Positions 32,781-43,832 of a stretch of 64,000 nucleotides of DNA are shown here, piece after piece. A program made the translations under genes and the position numbers. Below the pieces are notes generated by a model. It was not told the DNA's origin, did no database searches, and saw nothing but the letters and a program-made list of their open reading frames with translations. Position 1 is the first letter of the stretch; every line of letters starts with the position of its first letter. Location: NCBI GenBank assembly GCA_023362775.1, contig JALMGJ010000008.1, positions 38,242,501 to 38,306,500 of the forward strand, in the 5' to 3' direction. This DNA is from Charina bottae. Lineage: Eukaryota > Chordata > Lepidosauria > Squamata > Charinaidae.

Positions 32781-33045
32781 AAAGAATAAAGATATGCTGA
32801 CAATATATAACATATAGTTTAGAAGCCTCAATAAAATATATTATTTCTACTGTGATTCCAAATATTTCAGTTCATACACCACTCCATGGATTTATGGGGA
32901 GGGAGGATGGAATGGAGTGGGGGGCAAATAGCATCACATGCATCATGACATCATTGGGTCTTGTCCAGGAACTCATGAGCCCTGTGGTGTTCTCTCCTCA
33001 GCCAAACATCATTCATACAGCACACTCAGTCCGGACTATCTATGA
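32781..33045. other. No gene recognised
   Basis: Short spacer with no visible feature. Confidence 0.4.
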
Positions 33046-33127
33046 TAGTGTTTCTCAACCTCAGCAACTGGGGAATTCTGGGAGTGGAAGCCCACACATC
33101 TTAAAGTTGCTGAAGTTGAGAAACAGT
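33046..33127. mobile_element. hAT-type hairpin MITE, internally deleted
   Basis: Left GTGTTTCTCAACCTCAGCAA and right TTGCTGAAGTTGAGAAACAGTG are inverted repeats of the 34341 family, with part of the left arm missing. No clear octamer duplication remains. Confidence 0.7.
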
Positions 33128-33665
33128 GAAATATACGCCCTGTATGGTGAAGCTTCCCTTTTCCAAACTAAGACTCCCTAGGAAGTCTCCGACTTTAAAT
33201 CCTAGCAATTTAGGGTTGTATTAAATTGGGAAAAGTCATCAATAAGATTAGTTCTTAAATGTTCCTCGTTTCTGTATTCACACAATGATGTATTCACATC
33301 ATTTCTGTATTCCTCAAACTAAGGAAGCCGTGGTTTGTTTAATCTTTATTTATTGAATGAACCATAATTGACTAGGATTGTGTAACATGGCAAGCTATAA
33401 TGTGTTTTATTTGGCATTCACTTTGCATATGGTATGAATCCAGCTATTGTGGTTTACTTATTGGCACAGTTAAATAAACCATAGCTTAGTATAATGTGTA
33501 AAGCCAGTTTATACATTATTTTCAATGTATGGTTCTGTTTCTTCAGTTGTTTCTAAAGTGTGGGAATATAAACAGCTATTCCCCTTCTATGTCCCTGACA
33601 TAGTTGTAGCTACAGTAATCTTACATGATTGAGGAAAACCTTTTTAGTGGATTTGAAAATGAAAA
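33128..33665. other. Old inverted-repeat remnants
   Basis: A decayed copy of the GGCTTCACACATCATACTAA family spans about 33360-33515 (AAACCATAGCTTAGTATAAT at the right). No gene. Confidence 0.4.
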
Positions 33666-33912
33666 GAAATCATATTATTTATTTATTTATTTTCTATCCC
33701 GCCTTTATTATTTTTATAAATAACTAAAGGTGGCGAACATACCTAATACTCCTTCCTCCTCCTATTTTCCCCATAACAACAATCCCGTAAGGTGAGTTGG
33801 GCTGAGAGAGAGTGACTGGCCCAAGGTCACCCAGCCGGCTTTCATGCCTAAGGCGGGACTAGAACTCGCAGACTCCTGGTTTCTAGCCTGTTGCCTTAAC
33901 CACTAGACCATG
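33666..33912 (-). repeat. Sauria-type tRNA SINE, near full length
   Basis: Minus strand: a head ending in CTAGTGGTTAAGG, B box GAGTTCTAGTCCC, TGACCTTGGGCCAGTCACT, body and Bov-B-like tail TTATTTATAAAAATAATAAA with an (AAAT) repeat at 33666-33690. Confidence 0.92.
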
Positions 33913-34332
33913 GTATCTTTTCCTTATCATTTTAATGAATGTCTGTTTCCTCATATTCTCACCAAATAATTTAATCACCTGGAAGACATCGGTTGAGAAA
34001 AGCTGATCTAACTGATTAATTAACTTGTGTAACTTTTAATCTGTTAAATCAATACATGGCTTAAAGATAAATTTATAATTTTTGTACATGTGTAATCTCA
34101 CTCTCTCTTTCAGCAATACTAGCCTGGGAAGGAAAACAATATTAAAGTTTCTCGAGGTAAGAGTTTGTTTAAATCATTCAAACTGTTTGCAGATCAATGC
34201 AAATTACTGCTTTCTCATTCAGTGCAACTAAGCAATCAATTTTCTCTTATCCTTTCATCTTTTGATCTTGTTCAGAAGAGGGATATTGAAGTATTGGTTT
34301 CTTTTTAACTTGGGCTCTCTTTTCATTCAGCT
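33913..34332. other. No gene recognised
   Basis: AT-rich spacer with no identifiable feature. Confidence 0.4.
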
Positions 34333-34340
34333 CTCTAAAT

Positions 34341-34474
34341 CAGTGTTTGTCAACCTCAGCAACTTTAAGATGTGTGGACTTCAATTCCCAGATTTCCCCA
34401 GCCAGCATGCTGGCTGGGGAATTCTGGGAACTGAAGTCCACACATCTTAAAGTTGCTGAGGTTGACAAACATTG
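34341..34474. mobile_element. Palindromic hAT MITE (134 bp)
   Basis: Nearly the whole element is one inverted repeat. CAGTGTTTGTCAACCTCAGC at the left is mirrored by GCTGAGGTTGACAAACATTG at the right, meeting at CCAGCCAGCATGCTGGCTGG in the centre. The perfect octamer CTCTAAAT flanks it (34333-34340 and 34475-34482). Its transcript would fold into a long, almost perfect hairpin. Confidence 0.95.
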
Positions 34475-34482
34475 CTCTAAAT

Positions 34483-36923
34483 AATACTATTTCACTGTAA
34501 CAGAAAGAGACTTGTGCAGTTCCTACCTTGTCAGCAGGAAAGCTGTAAAATGGATTTAAAACAGGAAGCTTTCGATCAGCAATACAAAAAGTTTACTAAA
34601 TGGCAACTGCTCATTTTTCAAATATTATGAAAGACTTTTGGCTATGAGGAAAGAGATTGTTGGAAATATTGTCTTGTATGAGCTGTTCACATGAAACTTC
34701 TGCTTTTATTATACTTTCAGTTGGCTAAGAAATGAGTTACTGTAGGTTCTCTACTAAACATATGAAAATTCATGTGCACACATACAGTATGTGTATGTAT
34801 GCATGTATAAACTAGATACTAATCAAGTTATTTATCTAATAAATTTAAAGCTTAGTCTAAAACTAAAAGATCTCCACAAGAATATACAAGCTGAAATCAT
34901 GGCAATGAAATCAGTAAGGCAACATATCTTATTCCCCTTATTTCATCCTAAGGTTAAATTTCATGTTATGTTTAATGTGGGAAGATATGGTGTTCTTGTA
35001 CTTATTTGGTTATGAAGTGGCTAAAGGGCATGTATGAATGAGAAATCATTGGAGAATTTCTCTTCCACCTAAAAAAAAATTGAAGAAACAGTTTCCCCGT
35101 TTTCTCTGCCCGCTAATTTCTTGGAAGATCAAAAGACAATTTATGTCCCATTCACCGTAGCCCCGGTTCTGACCGGGTTTCCCTGTGTTTGCTATTTCAA
35201 TTAAGAGAGCAATCTTATTAAGGGCGAAGGTATAACATCTGGTTCACACAACATGCAAAACCATGTGGTTTGTTTGCCTTTGCCTTACCATGTTGCACAA
35301 CACCAGACATTGCTGTGCTTTATCACATGCCCGTATTGGGTTGTGTGAACTCAGCCAACAGTGAAATATTCCAATGATGACTTAATCCTGTGCATCTACC
35401 CAGTCAATGTATAGTTTCATCCACAAACTAACTCTGATTTTGCAGCTAAATATTTTTGACATTCTTAGGAGTTTGTTGGTGAGGTCTCAGCTTCCTAGCC
35501 AGTTCTATTTCTAGGAGGCCGGACAATTTAAACCATTTCTCTTTGGCTAAAGGGATCGTGACTCTGTCTCACTTTGCAGGGGATAGACCTCTTTCTCAAA
35601 GCGTTCCCTGTCTGAAGGGTGGTTAAAGCCAAGAATGGTTCACAGATCAAGAATCATGAGACGGAAGAAAGCCTGCAGGTTTGATGTTAGGAACAGTTGG
35701 GTAGCAGACAAAGCAGTATTTGTTTTATTTTATTTATTGAAAATATTTATATATCACTTCCTATTTTTAAAAAAAATCAAAGCAGAGGGGACTTAGCTCC
35801 AGGCTTCCTCAAGGGGGAGCTATGTTGCATTTCTATTATTGTTATTATTCTGTTTCCTTAATCCTGTGTTATATTACTTTGATCCTTTGCGGGGCAGGGA
35901 GGAGGATGCAGAATTGGTTGTGTGCCGCTTGTGTGGCCCACCTCAACTATCCTTTCTTAAGGCTGCATTGGAGACATGGGCAGTTAATTAGCTATAAATA
36001 AGAATTAATGGGTGGCTTTCATTAATGGCACCTCTATCCTCTTGTACTTGAGGTAAGTGCTGAATAACTTTGCAATAGAGTGAAGACTTAATTTATTGGG
36101 ACTTCAATACGACAGGCTCTGCAATCAATGGGCCAAATTTTCATGGTGATTCCATGGCATTTGTGTAATGGCATTGTTTCCATTAAGTGACATAATTTGC
36201 ATAATGACATCATCACACGAATTGTATAAAATGACACAAGTGACCTAGATTGCCTCAGTTATGTCCTCTCTGATTGAATGGACAATTAGGAATCACAGAC
36301 ACCCCCTCCCCACAATTGGTGCATTACATCAAGGTTTGTTGAAAAATGAAGTGACTTGTTTTCATGGATATCTATCAGAAGATAGATAATCCAGGAGGAT
36401 CTATAATTATAGAGAAGGGAGGGAATAAGAATGGAATGATGTGCTTGACCATGCAACGACGACCAACTGGGTGTCCACAATGCAACAACTGTTTGGAACT
36501 TATCACAAGAGAATGTGGGTTAATGTAGTTATTAATATAGTTATTGCAAATATATGGCACCTTTTCTCTGGAAGTTTAAACCCACTTATATAGGGGTCTT
36601 GATTTTATCCCCACAACAACAAACCTGGGACAGAATGACCGGTTCAAAGTCATCTAGGAAGCTACCGTGATGAATGGGACCTGAACCTGGATCTCTTTGG
36701 ACCAACCCCACTATTCTTAAACACTATTCGTCACTTTCTCTTACATGCACTCTACTGCTAGCAATGCTTTGCTAGCAAGGCGACACGTCGTATCCCAGAG
36801 AGGGAATGTTACTGGAGTTATTAATTGTTAATTTTGTATGTGTGCATATATGGAAGGATACATCAGAACCTTTTCTAACTAGCTTCATTTATACATTCAT
36901 TTCTTACCTTATGTGTTTATTTT
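34483..36923. other. Long stretch without a gene
   Basis: Contains a remnant of the AACCATG inverted-repeat family at about 35240-35360. A LINE-tail-like TTTATTTTATTTATTGAAAA lies at about 35720-35790. A very old tRNA-SINE-like segment lies at about 36610-36735 (minus; complement of TCCAGGTTCAGGTCCC). No open frame has a recognisable domain. Confidence 0.4.
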
Positions 36924-36928
36924 GCCTG
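36924..36928. repeat. Target-site duplication of the Ty3/gypsy element, left
   Basis: GCCTG immediately before the left LTR matches GCCTG at 42949-42953 after the right LTR, the 5-bp duplication expected from a Ty3/gypsy integrase. Confidence 0.93.
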
Positions 36929-37284
36929 TGTCAGAGTTCGGCAGACCTCTGCCATTCATACAAGTACGTGCTAACCGACATGCGGAAATAGACTCGCAAC
37001 TGACAAGCAGCCGAAGCCAACGTAACGAGCTGTGAAACGGAACGTATCAGCCCAGGAAGGACTGTCTAGTGAAGCTGGAGCCAAGTACTTCACATATCAA
37101 CTTCAAAAGGACAATGGGGGGAGAAATGTTTAAATGTAACATACCATGCCATGCCAATTCATTCACGTCTTTGTTCCTGCACCTATGTACTTCAATAAAC
37201 CTCTTTACTTTTAAAGAAGCCTGCGTTTCGGAGCTTTCTTGAGAAAGGGGAATTTGATAGACATCGTTGGGAGCAGTCCTTACA
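36929..37284 (+). repeat. Left LTR
   Basis: 356 bp, begins TGTCAGAGTT and ends TCCTTACA. Aligned by eye to the right LTR it shows one difference, at 37095. It contains a TATA-like TTTAAAT and AATAAA in U3-R order. Confidence 0.96.
37129..37199 (+). promoter_or_regulatory. LTR core promoter and polyadenylation signal
   Basis: TTTAAAT at 37129-37135 is a TATA-like box. About 32 nt downstream, at 37161, a transcript would start with ATTCACGTCTTT. AATAAA lies at 37194-37199. The start site is predicted from spacing and from complementarity to the primer site, not measured. Confidence 0.55.
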
Positions 37285-37285
37285 T

Positions 37286-37297
37286 AAAGACGTAAAT
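37286..37297 (+). promoter_or_regulatory. Putative self-primer binding site
   Basis: Two bases past the LTR end, AAAGACGTAAAT is complementary at 11 of 12 positions to ATTCACGTCTTT at 37161-37172, exactly where the TATA-like box predicts the RNA 5' end. Extending the pairing gives 14 of 16. No TGG that would begin a tRNA-complementary primer site occurs here. Tf1 and sushi-type elements are known to prime reverse transcription with the 5' end of their own RNA, so self-priming is the best explanation. Confidence 0.6.
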
Positions 37298-37406
37298 CAA
37301 TCCTGACCACGTATCCTGAGGAATATCCCGGCAAAATTCGGTGAGCTCCCCAGTTGAAAGCGGTCACACCACCGGAAAAAAAAAAATTTTCCACCCACGG
37401 AGCAGA

Positions 37407-38840
37407 ATGGAGTCAGTAGCAGCAGCGGAGACTCTCGAGGTAGCCGGAACCAGCGTGGCAGCTGTCCGGGCGTTGGAGGCAACCCAGCGAGCGGAGTCGT
37501 CCCCTACAGAGACTACTGAACAGCGAGAAAATAAGAAATCACAGAAGAAGGAGGTAAACCTCATGGCCCTCAGCAATCCCAAGCCTACCCCGGCGGGATG
37601 GTCTATCGCAGTCGGGGAAGGGCTGAAAGGAAAAGGAGGGAAAGCCAAGAAAAGGGTCACCCAGACCCATCGAATCGAAGCCCTGGAGAACCAGATGGCA
37701 CACCTGAGCCTAGAGGTAGGGACGATGAACAAAAAATTGGACTCCATGGGGGGGGCCATTGAACAGTTGTTAAGAGCCCTAGAGGGACCTAGGGAGGCAG
37801 AAAGGAGCCCAACAGGCTCCGACGAAGAGGAAGAAATCGTAGAGTCAAGTGGGGAAAACGAGGAGAGGGAGGAAGAAACACTATTCTATGGGCAGCTTCC
37901 ATACAGCCGAACTCCTGTAACCCCAGACTACGATCATCGCAGAACCTCTTTCAGAGCCCATGCCCCAAGCAGGGTTAATGAACTAAAAATGAAATTCGAT
38001 GGGGACCCAAGGAAATTAGCATGTTTCCTAACACACGTTCAGGGGTTTATGGAGGAATTCGAGCATACCTTCCAAACGGAGGTGAGCAAGGTGCGTTATG
38101 TCTCCAGTTTTCTAAGGGGAGAGGCGGGTGACTGGCTAGTGAGTCTCCACGACTGCGGAGCCAGCGAGCTGAGGAACTTTCAGAAGTTTATGTACGCACT
38201 CAGACAGAGATTTGAAGATACGCTATCTAAAATCTCAGCGAAGACTCGAATTCAAAATTTAAGACAAGGCAACAGAACAGTAGCGGAGTACGCTATGGAC
38301 TTCAAGAAACTCCTATCGAAATTACCTGACTGGCCTGAATCCTTCAAAGTCCAGCACTTTCAATACGGATTACGACAGGAAATTATAGAACTAGCCATAA
38401 CGAGAGATGACCCGGGGACGTTAGAAGGATGGATTCAACTGGCTGGGAAAGTGGAAAACAGCACAATGCAGCTCCAGAACATAAAAAGTTTCAACTCCAT
38501 GCGCAAGAAACCTGGGACCTCTTTCACTCAACCCCGCAAATTCACCAAGCAACGGAATTGGGAGGAGGAGAAAGAACGCCGTACGAAAGATGGGCTATGC
38601 TTTCGTTGCGGCAAAGAGGGTCACCGGATAAGCAATTGCCCACAAACCAAGACGAACGCCAAAGAGAAAATCCCATTGAAAAAGGCACCTGACACCAAAG
38701 AAAGCAAGACTGCAATGGCGAAGTACAAAGGAGCGGCGGCAGCAACCGTGGGGAGACGGGACTGGCAACAGGGGAGCAGTGAGTCCGACACCTCAAATGA
38801 TGACTTCGAGCCGGCAGAAAACTACAACGGCCTGTGCTAA
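37407..38840 (+). CDS. Gag polyprotein of the Ty3/gypsy element
   Basis: A frame of 477 codons from the ATG at 37407 (MESVAAAETLEV) to the TAA at 38838-38840. The frame is open further up to a GTG at 37341, but the first ATG is 37407. The N-terminal part is charged, with Glu-rich acidic stretches. The middle (about residues 190-360) is the Retrotrans_gag/capsid-like domain (FLTHVQGFMEEFEHTFQ, then FLRGEAGDWLVSLHD and MDFKKLLSKLPDWPESF). Near the C-terminus is a single zinc knuckle CFRCGKEGHRISNC (C-x2-C-x4-H-x4-C) at 38600-38641. Gag would form the particle shell and package RNA. The frame is intact. Pol lies in the -1 frame with a short overlap. Confidence 0.93.
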   Translation: MESVAAAETLEVAGTSVAAVRALEATQRAESSPTETTEQRENKKSQKKEVNLMALSNPKPTPAGWSIAVGEGLKGKGGKAKKRVTQTHRIEALENQMAHLSLEVGTMNKKLDSMGGAIEQLLRALEGPREAERSPTGSDEEEEIVESSGENEEREEETLFYGQLPYSRTPVTPDYDHRRTSFRAHAPSRVNELKMKFDGDPRKLACFLTHVQGFMEEFEHTFQTEVSKVRYVSSFLRGEAGDWLVSLHDCGASELRNFQKFMYALRQRFEDTLSKISAKTRIQNLRQGNRTVAEYAMDFKKLLSKLPDWPESFKVQHFQYGLRQEIIELAITRDDPGTLEGWIQLAGKVENSTMQLQNIKSFNSMRKKPGTSFTQPRKFTKQRNWEEEKERRTKDGLCFRCGKEGHRISNCPQTKTNAKEKIPLKKAPDTKESKTAMAKYKGAAAATVGRRDWQQGSSESDTSNDDFEPAENYNGLC

Positions 38841-41800
38841 AGTGCGCCGCAGGACAGGCCTTCACCATTGGGCGCAACGGGGGGGCAGGTGTCCCAAAAT
38901 GCCCCACGATGAACGTTAAGGTACAGTTGCAAACTTTGGATGGGACGGGACAATTGTGGGGGGTGGCCATGCTGGACTCTGGGTGTTCCAGATGTTTGAT
39001 ACACCCAAAAATAGCAACCAAACTGAAACTCAGGTTGGTTAAAATGCAGACACCCATCACGTTCTGCCAATTGGATGGGTCCGAAATGAAGGGGGGCCCA
39101 ATCGAATTCACCACTGAAGACATACAAATGTCTGTGGGGACTCATGTAGAGACATTACGCTTCATAGTCGCACCCATTGCTGCGTGACATACCGTGTTAG
39201 GACTCAAATGGCTCAGGAAAAGAAACCCTAGAGTGGACTGGGCGTCTGGGGAAATTGAGTTCTTTGATGGGCTTTACAAAGCGGTTGAAGAAACAAATGG
39301 AGTAAGTGAATTGGAATGGGGGGCGGCTGGCACGGTACACGAGGGGATGGAACAATGGGAGGAGGATCAAGACGAGGAGGGGGAGACGCTCCCAGACACA
39401 ATCCCGGAGGTCTACACCTCCGTGGGTGAGGTGTTTGGGCAAAAAGTATGCGAACAGGAACCCCCCCACAGGGCTTCAGACGCAACGGTTGATTTGATCC
39501 CTGGGGCCCCCTTCCCAAAACCCAAAATGTATGCGATGACCCAGAAAGAATTAGGTGAGCTACGTAAACTCATCGATAAAAATTTGGCAAGGGGTTTTAT
39601 TGAACCCTCAAACTCACCTTTAGCTGCCCCTGTACTTTTCCGGAAAAAGAAGGATGGGTCCTTACGGCTTTGCACAGACTACAGGGGGTTAAATGCTATT
39701 TCAGTGACCAACCAGTACCCTCTCCCACTCCTCAAAGACATGCTAGCGCAATTGGCAAAAGGCAAAATTTTTACCAAGCTAGATGTGCGAGAGGCATACT
39801 ATCGAGTACGCATACGGGAAGGGGACAAATGGAAAATGGCATTTAACTGCCCATTGGGTCAATATCAGTATCGGGTTCTCCCGTTTGGGATTGCGGGAGG
39901 ACCGGGCATATTCATGCGACTAATTAATGAGGTTTTATATGAGTTTCTCTACCAAGGGGTAATTGTGTATTTAGACGACATCTTGATTTTTTCTGATAAC
40001 CTGGAGGAACACACACAACTAGTTAAGAGAGTGTTAGAGAAATTGCTTGAGGCTAAACTATATGTCAAATTGGAAAAGTGTGAATTCCACAAGGACAGCT
40101 TAGACTTCCTAGGCTATAGGATATCTCACAGAGGCATTGAAATGGACCCGGGGAAAGTAAAAGCAGTGTTAGAGTGGGAACCCCCCCGAACCCGCAGACA
40201 ACTCCAAGCCTTTCTGGGTTTTGCGGGGTTCTATCGCCAATTTATTCATGGGTTCGCCCAGATTGCACTACCCTTGACGGACCTATTGAAAACAAAAGGA
40301 AAGGGGGCCAAGGGGAAATCACCCAGTACTAGACTAATTTGGACCACGGAATGCCAGGAGGCATTCGACAAACTCAAGGCTCTATTCACAGAGGAACCCA
40401 TCCTCAAACACCCAGAAGTGGAGAAGCAATTCATAATTCACACGGATGCTTCCCACAATGCCATTGGGTCAATACTGCTTCAATTCGATGAGGCAAAGAA
40501 ATTGAGACCGTGCGCTTACATTTCCAAAAAATTCAGCGAAACGCAAAAAAGATGGCATGTTTGGGAGAAGGAAGCGTTCGCTGTCAAACACGCACTAGAC
40601 ACATGGTGCCATCTCTTGGAGGGGGCGACCATCCCTTTCCAGGTCTGGACGGACCACAAAAACCTAGAGGCACTCAAATCCCCCAGGAAACTGAATCACA
40701 AGCAATTGCGGTGGGCTGAATTTTTCAGCAAATTTAACTTCACCCTGCAATACTTTCCGGGGGGAAAGAACCTCCTAGCAGATGCGTTGTCACGACTACC
40801 CCAACACGATGGTAAAGTCGAGGGGCTGGTAGAAACACTATTCCCTAAGCAAGCACACACACCTCAACAACCAGGCGAACCCTCGGAACAGGGCTGCCAG
40901 GCGACCAGGCTAGACGGTACAGCAAACACACTCACCCCCACGCTCGCACACACATCGCCACAGGCAGGTGAGCCAGCAGAAGGGGGGGGGGGAACGAACA
41001 GGTTAGAAGGGAATCTAGCTCTCACTCGCAGCAAAGCCAAGGCAGCAGAGGAAAACCCTTTTGAAGCTAAGCTACGAACAGAAACACTGTCTGACGACTG
41101 GTGGAGGGAGAACAGACATACGCTCACTGAAAGCAACGGGCTGTGGTGGAAGGAAGGAAAGGTGTATGTCCCCAAAGGACTTAGGAAGGGGGCATTAGAG
41201 AAAACACACGACCACAAAACAGCTGGCCACTTCGGGTTTGTTAAAACACTACATTTGATCAGGAATAAGTTTTGGTGGCCAACCCTGCGCAAGGACGTAA
41301 AGGAATATGTAGCCTCTTGCCCAGTATGCGCCACAGCAAAGCGGGTGATGGGGAAACCCACAGGGCTACTGCAACCGGTGGCCAACCCTACACAACCATG
41401 GAAACAAATCGCCATGGATTTTATCGTGGACTTACCCACGAGCAGCAAGAAAACGGCAATCTGGGTGGTCACTGACCTATTTTCCAAGCAAGCACATTTC
41501 ATTGCATGCAATGGGATTCCGAACGCACACAAATTGGCTAAATTGTTCATTCAACACATCTACAGAGCCCACGGTACGCCCGAACGCATAATAAGCGACC
41601 GTGGAAGTACCTTTACGTGCAAATTCTGGCGGGCATTTTTAAAATTGATTGGTTCTAGCCAGGGGTTAAGCTCTGCGTTCCACGCGTGTACTGACGGATC
41701 GTCTGAACGCATTAACTCCATACTAGAACAGTACCTAAGATGCTACATTAGCTATCAACAGAATGATTGGGTGGAGTTATTACCTTTCGCTGAAGTAGCA

Positions 41801-42147
41801 TACAATAACTCCATCCATCAAAGCATGGGTTTCTCACCGTACCAAATCGCAACGGGGCAGGACTTTGTCACTATCCCCGAACTCGCGCTGACCCAAGTAA
41901 TGGAAGGGTCCACCCCTTTACAGGCAGACGAGTGGATCGCTAAAATAAAGAGTAATTGGCTGGTGATGATGAAAACCCTCGAGGACGCAAAAGCAAATTA
42001 CAAAAAATACGCTGACAGGAAAAGAGCGGCGGAATGGGAACTCAGAGTGGGAGATAAAGTGTATCTCTCCACAAAGAACTTGCGCTCCACACAGCCATCT
42101 AAAAAACTCGCACCCAAATTCATTGGACCGTTCATTATTGTAACTGT

Positions 42148-42173
42148 AATCAACCCAGTGAATCAACCCAGTG
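42148..42173 (+). repeat. 13-bp tandem duplication inside integrase
   Basis: AATCAACCCAGTG occurs twice in direct succession (42148-42160 and 42161-42173). The extra 13 bp shifts the reading frame and brings a stop at 42179-42181, detaching the chromodomain. Confidence 0.93.
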
Positions 42174-42180
42174 ACGGTTA

Positions 42181-42485
42181 AACTGCAACTCCCCAAAGCA
42201 TTGAAACGTGTCCACCCAGTTTTCCACATCAGCTTACTAAAACGTTATAAACCATCTGACTGGCACCCCGAAGTGGCCGAGCCAACACCGACACTAGTCA
42301 ATGGGGAACCACATTTTGAAATTGACAAAATTCTAGACAGTAGACGACATAAAGGACAGCTGCAGTACTTAGTGAAATGGCAACACCTCCCGATCGGGGA
42401 CAGAGAGTGGGTTGCTCAAAAACACATGCAAGCCCCAGAGATGATCAAAAACTTTCACAAAGAATTCCCGGACAAACCACGTTAA
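42181..42485 (+). pseudogene. Integrase C-terminus and chromodomain, out of frame
   Basis: The frame continues with LKRVHPVFHISLLKRYKPSD, the usual end of the integrase C-terminal domain. A chromodomain follows (about 42310-42480): FEIDKILDSRR, QYLVKWQHLP and REWVAQKHMQAPEMIKNF. Chromodomains of chromoviruses direct integration to particular chromatin in other members. The aromatic position at the start (Phe) and the LVKW core are retained. Confidence 0.9.
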
Positions 42486-42559
42486 CCAATTAAACGATTT
42501 ACTGTACAATTATTGATCTGACCCAGAAGGTACCAAGTGTAAAAATGTATATACATTCC

Positions 42560-42592
42560 AAGGGGAGGGGGGATTTTCTTGGACGGGCGGCA
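42560..42592 (+). promoter_or_regulatory. Polypurine tract region
   Basis: AGGGGAGGGGGGGA-like purines lie at about 42560-42573, upstream of the right LTR, and a second G-rich block GGACGGGCGG abuts it. The long purine run is about 20 nt from the LTR edge, further than usual, so which block primes plus-strand synthesis is unclear. Confidence 0.55.
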
Positions 42593-42948
42593 TGTCAGAG
42601 TTCGGCAGACCTCTGCCATTCATACAAGTACGTGCTAACCGACATGCGGAAATAGACTCGCAACTGACAAGCAGCCGAAGCCAACGTAACGAGCTGTGAA
42701 ACGGAACGTATCAGCCCAGGAAGGACTGTCTAGTGAAGCTGGAGCCAAGTACTTCACACATCAACTTCAAAAGGACAATGGGGGGAGAAATGTTTAAATG
42801 TAACATACCATGCCATGCCAATTCATTCACGTCTTTGTTCCTGCACCTATGTACTTCAATAAACCTCTTTACTTTTAAAGAAGCCTGCGTTTCGGAGCTT
42901 TCTTGAGAAAGGGGAATTTGATAGACATCGTTGGGAGCAGTCCTTACA
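42593..42948 (+). repeat. Right LTR
   Basis: 356 bp, identical to the left LTR except C at 42759. AATAAA lies at 42858-42863. Confidence 0.96.
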
Positions 42949-42953
42949 GCCTG
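42949..42953. repeat. Target-site duplication of the Ty3/gypsy element, right
   Basis: GCCTG, matching 36924-36928. Confidence 0.93.
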
Positions 42954-43461
<508 letters not shown>

Positions 43462-43560
43462 TTTCGTATGGCCACCCATCTCACCAAGTGACTCTGGATG
43501 GTAAACAAAGTTTAAAAAATAAAAGCAATTGAAATAATGCAAACATTAAACTACATTAAT
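43462..43560 (-). repeat. L2/CR1-type LINE 3' end
   Basis: GGCCACCCATCTCACCAAGT then GACTCTGGATGGT resembles the 3' end of the LINE at 9740-9775. The TTTC array replaces its tail. Confidence 0.6.
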
Positions 43561-43619
43561 TATATTAATTAAAACATAGCTAGAAAAAGGATTACATCAT
43601 TTGCCTGATTTGTGACCTG

Positions 43620-43808
43620 AAGAGGAGGAGGAGGAGGAGGAGGAGGAGGAGGAGGAGGAGGAGGAGGAGGAGGAGGAGGAGGAGAAGGAGAAGGAGAAGG
43701 AGAAGGAGAAGGAGAAGGAGAAGGAGAAGGAGAAGGAGAAGGAGAAGGAGAAGGAGAAGGAGAAGGAGAAGGAGAAGGAGAAGGAGAAGGAGAAGGAGAA
43801 GGAGATGA
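43620..43808 (+). repeat. GGA then GGAGAA microsatellite
   Basis: About 62 bp of (GGA) followed by about 124 bp of (GGAGAA), an uninterrupted polypurine run. The Ser/Phe frame on the minus strand is an artefact. Confidence 0.97.
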
Positions 43809-43832
43809 TCATCCTATTCTACTCTGTCTAAG

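Larger units (their letters stand above)
38804..42485 (+). pseudogene. Pol polyprotein of the Ty3/gypsy element, broken twice
   Basis: The pol frame is -1 relative to gag, open from 38804 with no ATG at the junction. Protease: LDSGCS active site at about 38972. Reverse transcriptase: KKKDGSLRLCTDYRGLN, VLPFGIAGGPGIF and catalytic YLDD at 39968-39979. RNase H: HTDAS at about 40438, ending DALSRLP near 40800. Integrase: HHCC zinc finger (H...H at about 41207-41230, CPVC at about 41319) and the triad Asp 41417, Asp 41597 and Glu 41705. A C-terminal chromodomain follows. The TGA at 39185-39187 splits protease from RT and looks like a C-to-T change at a CpG (CGA). A 13-bp tandem duplication at 42148-42173 shifts the frame before the chromodomain. 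Confidence 0.93.
36929..42948 (+). mobile_element. Ty3/gypsy chromovirus (Tf1/sushi type), nearly intact
   Basis: A 6,020-bp element with two 356-bp LTRs differing at a single base (T at 37095, C at 42759), TG...CA ends and a 5-bp target duplication. It encodes a gag with one CCHC zinc knuckle. Pol carries protease, reverse transcriptase, RNase H and integrase, and ends in a chromodomain, which places it among chromoviruses. In vertebrates these are the Tf1/sushi group, the lineage from which mammalian PEG10/RTL genes were domesticated. The near identity of the LTRs points to a very recent insertion. Two lesions (a stop at 39185 and a 13-bp duplication at 42148-42173) make this copy unable to produce full Pol. 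Confidence 0.96.

Noticed and set aside
37047..37394. Minus-strand frames across the LTR and leader (also 42711-42998)
   Set aside because: They are shadows of the LTR sequence, present identically at both LTRs, with no domain.
38542..41550. Minus-strand frames of 87-228 codons opposite gag and pol
   Set aside because: Antisense shadows of a coding region with clear plus-strand domains.
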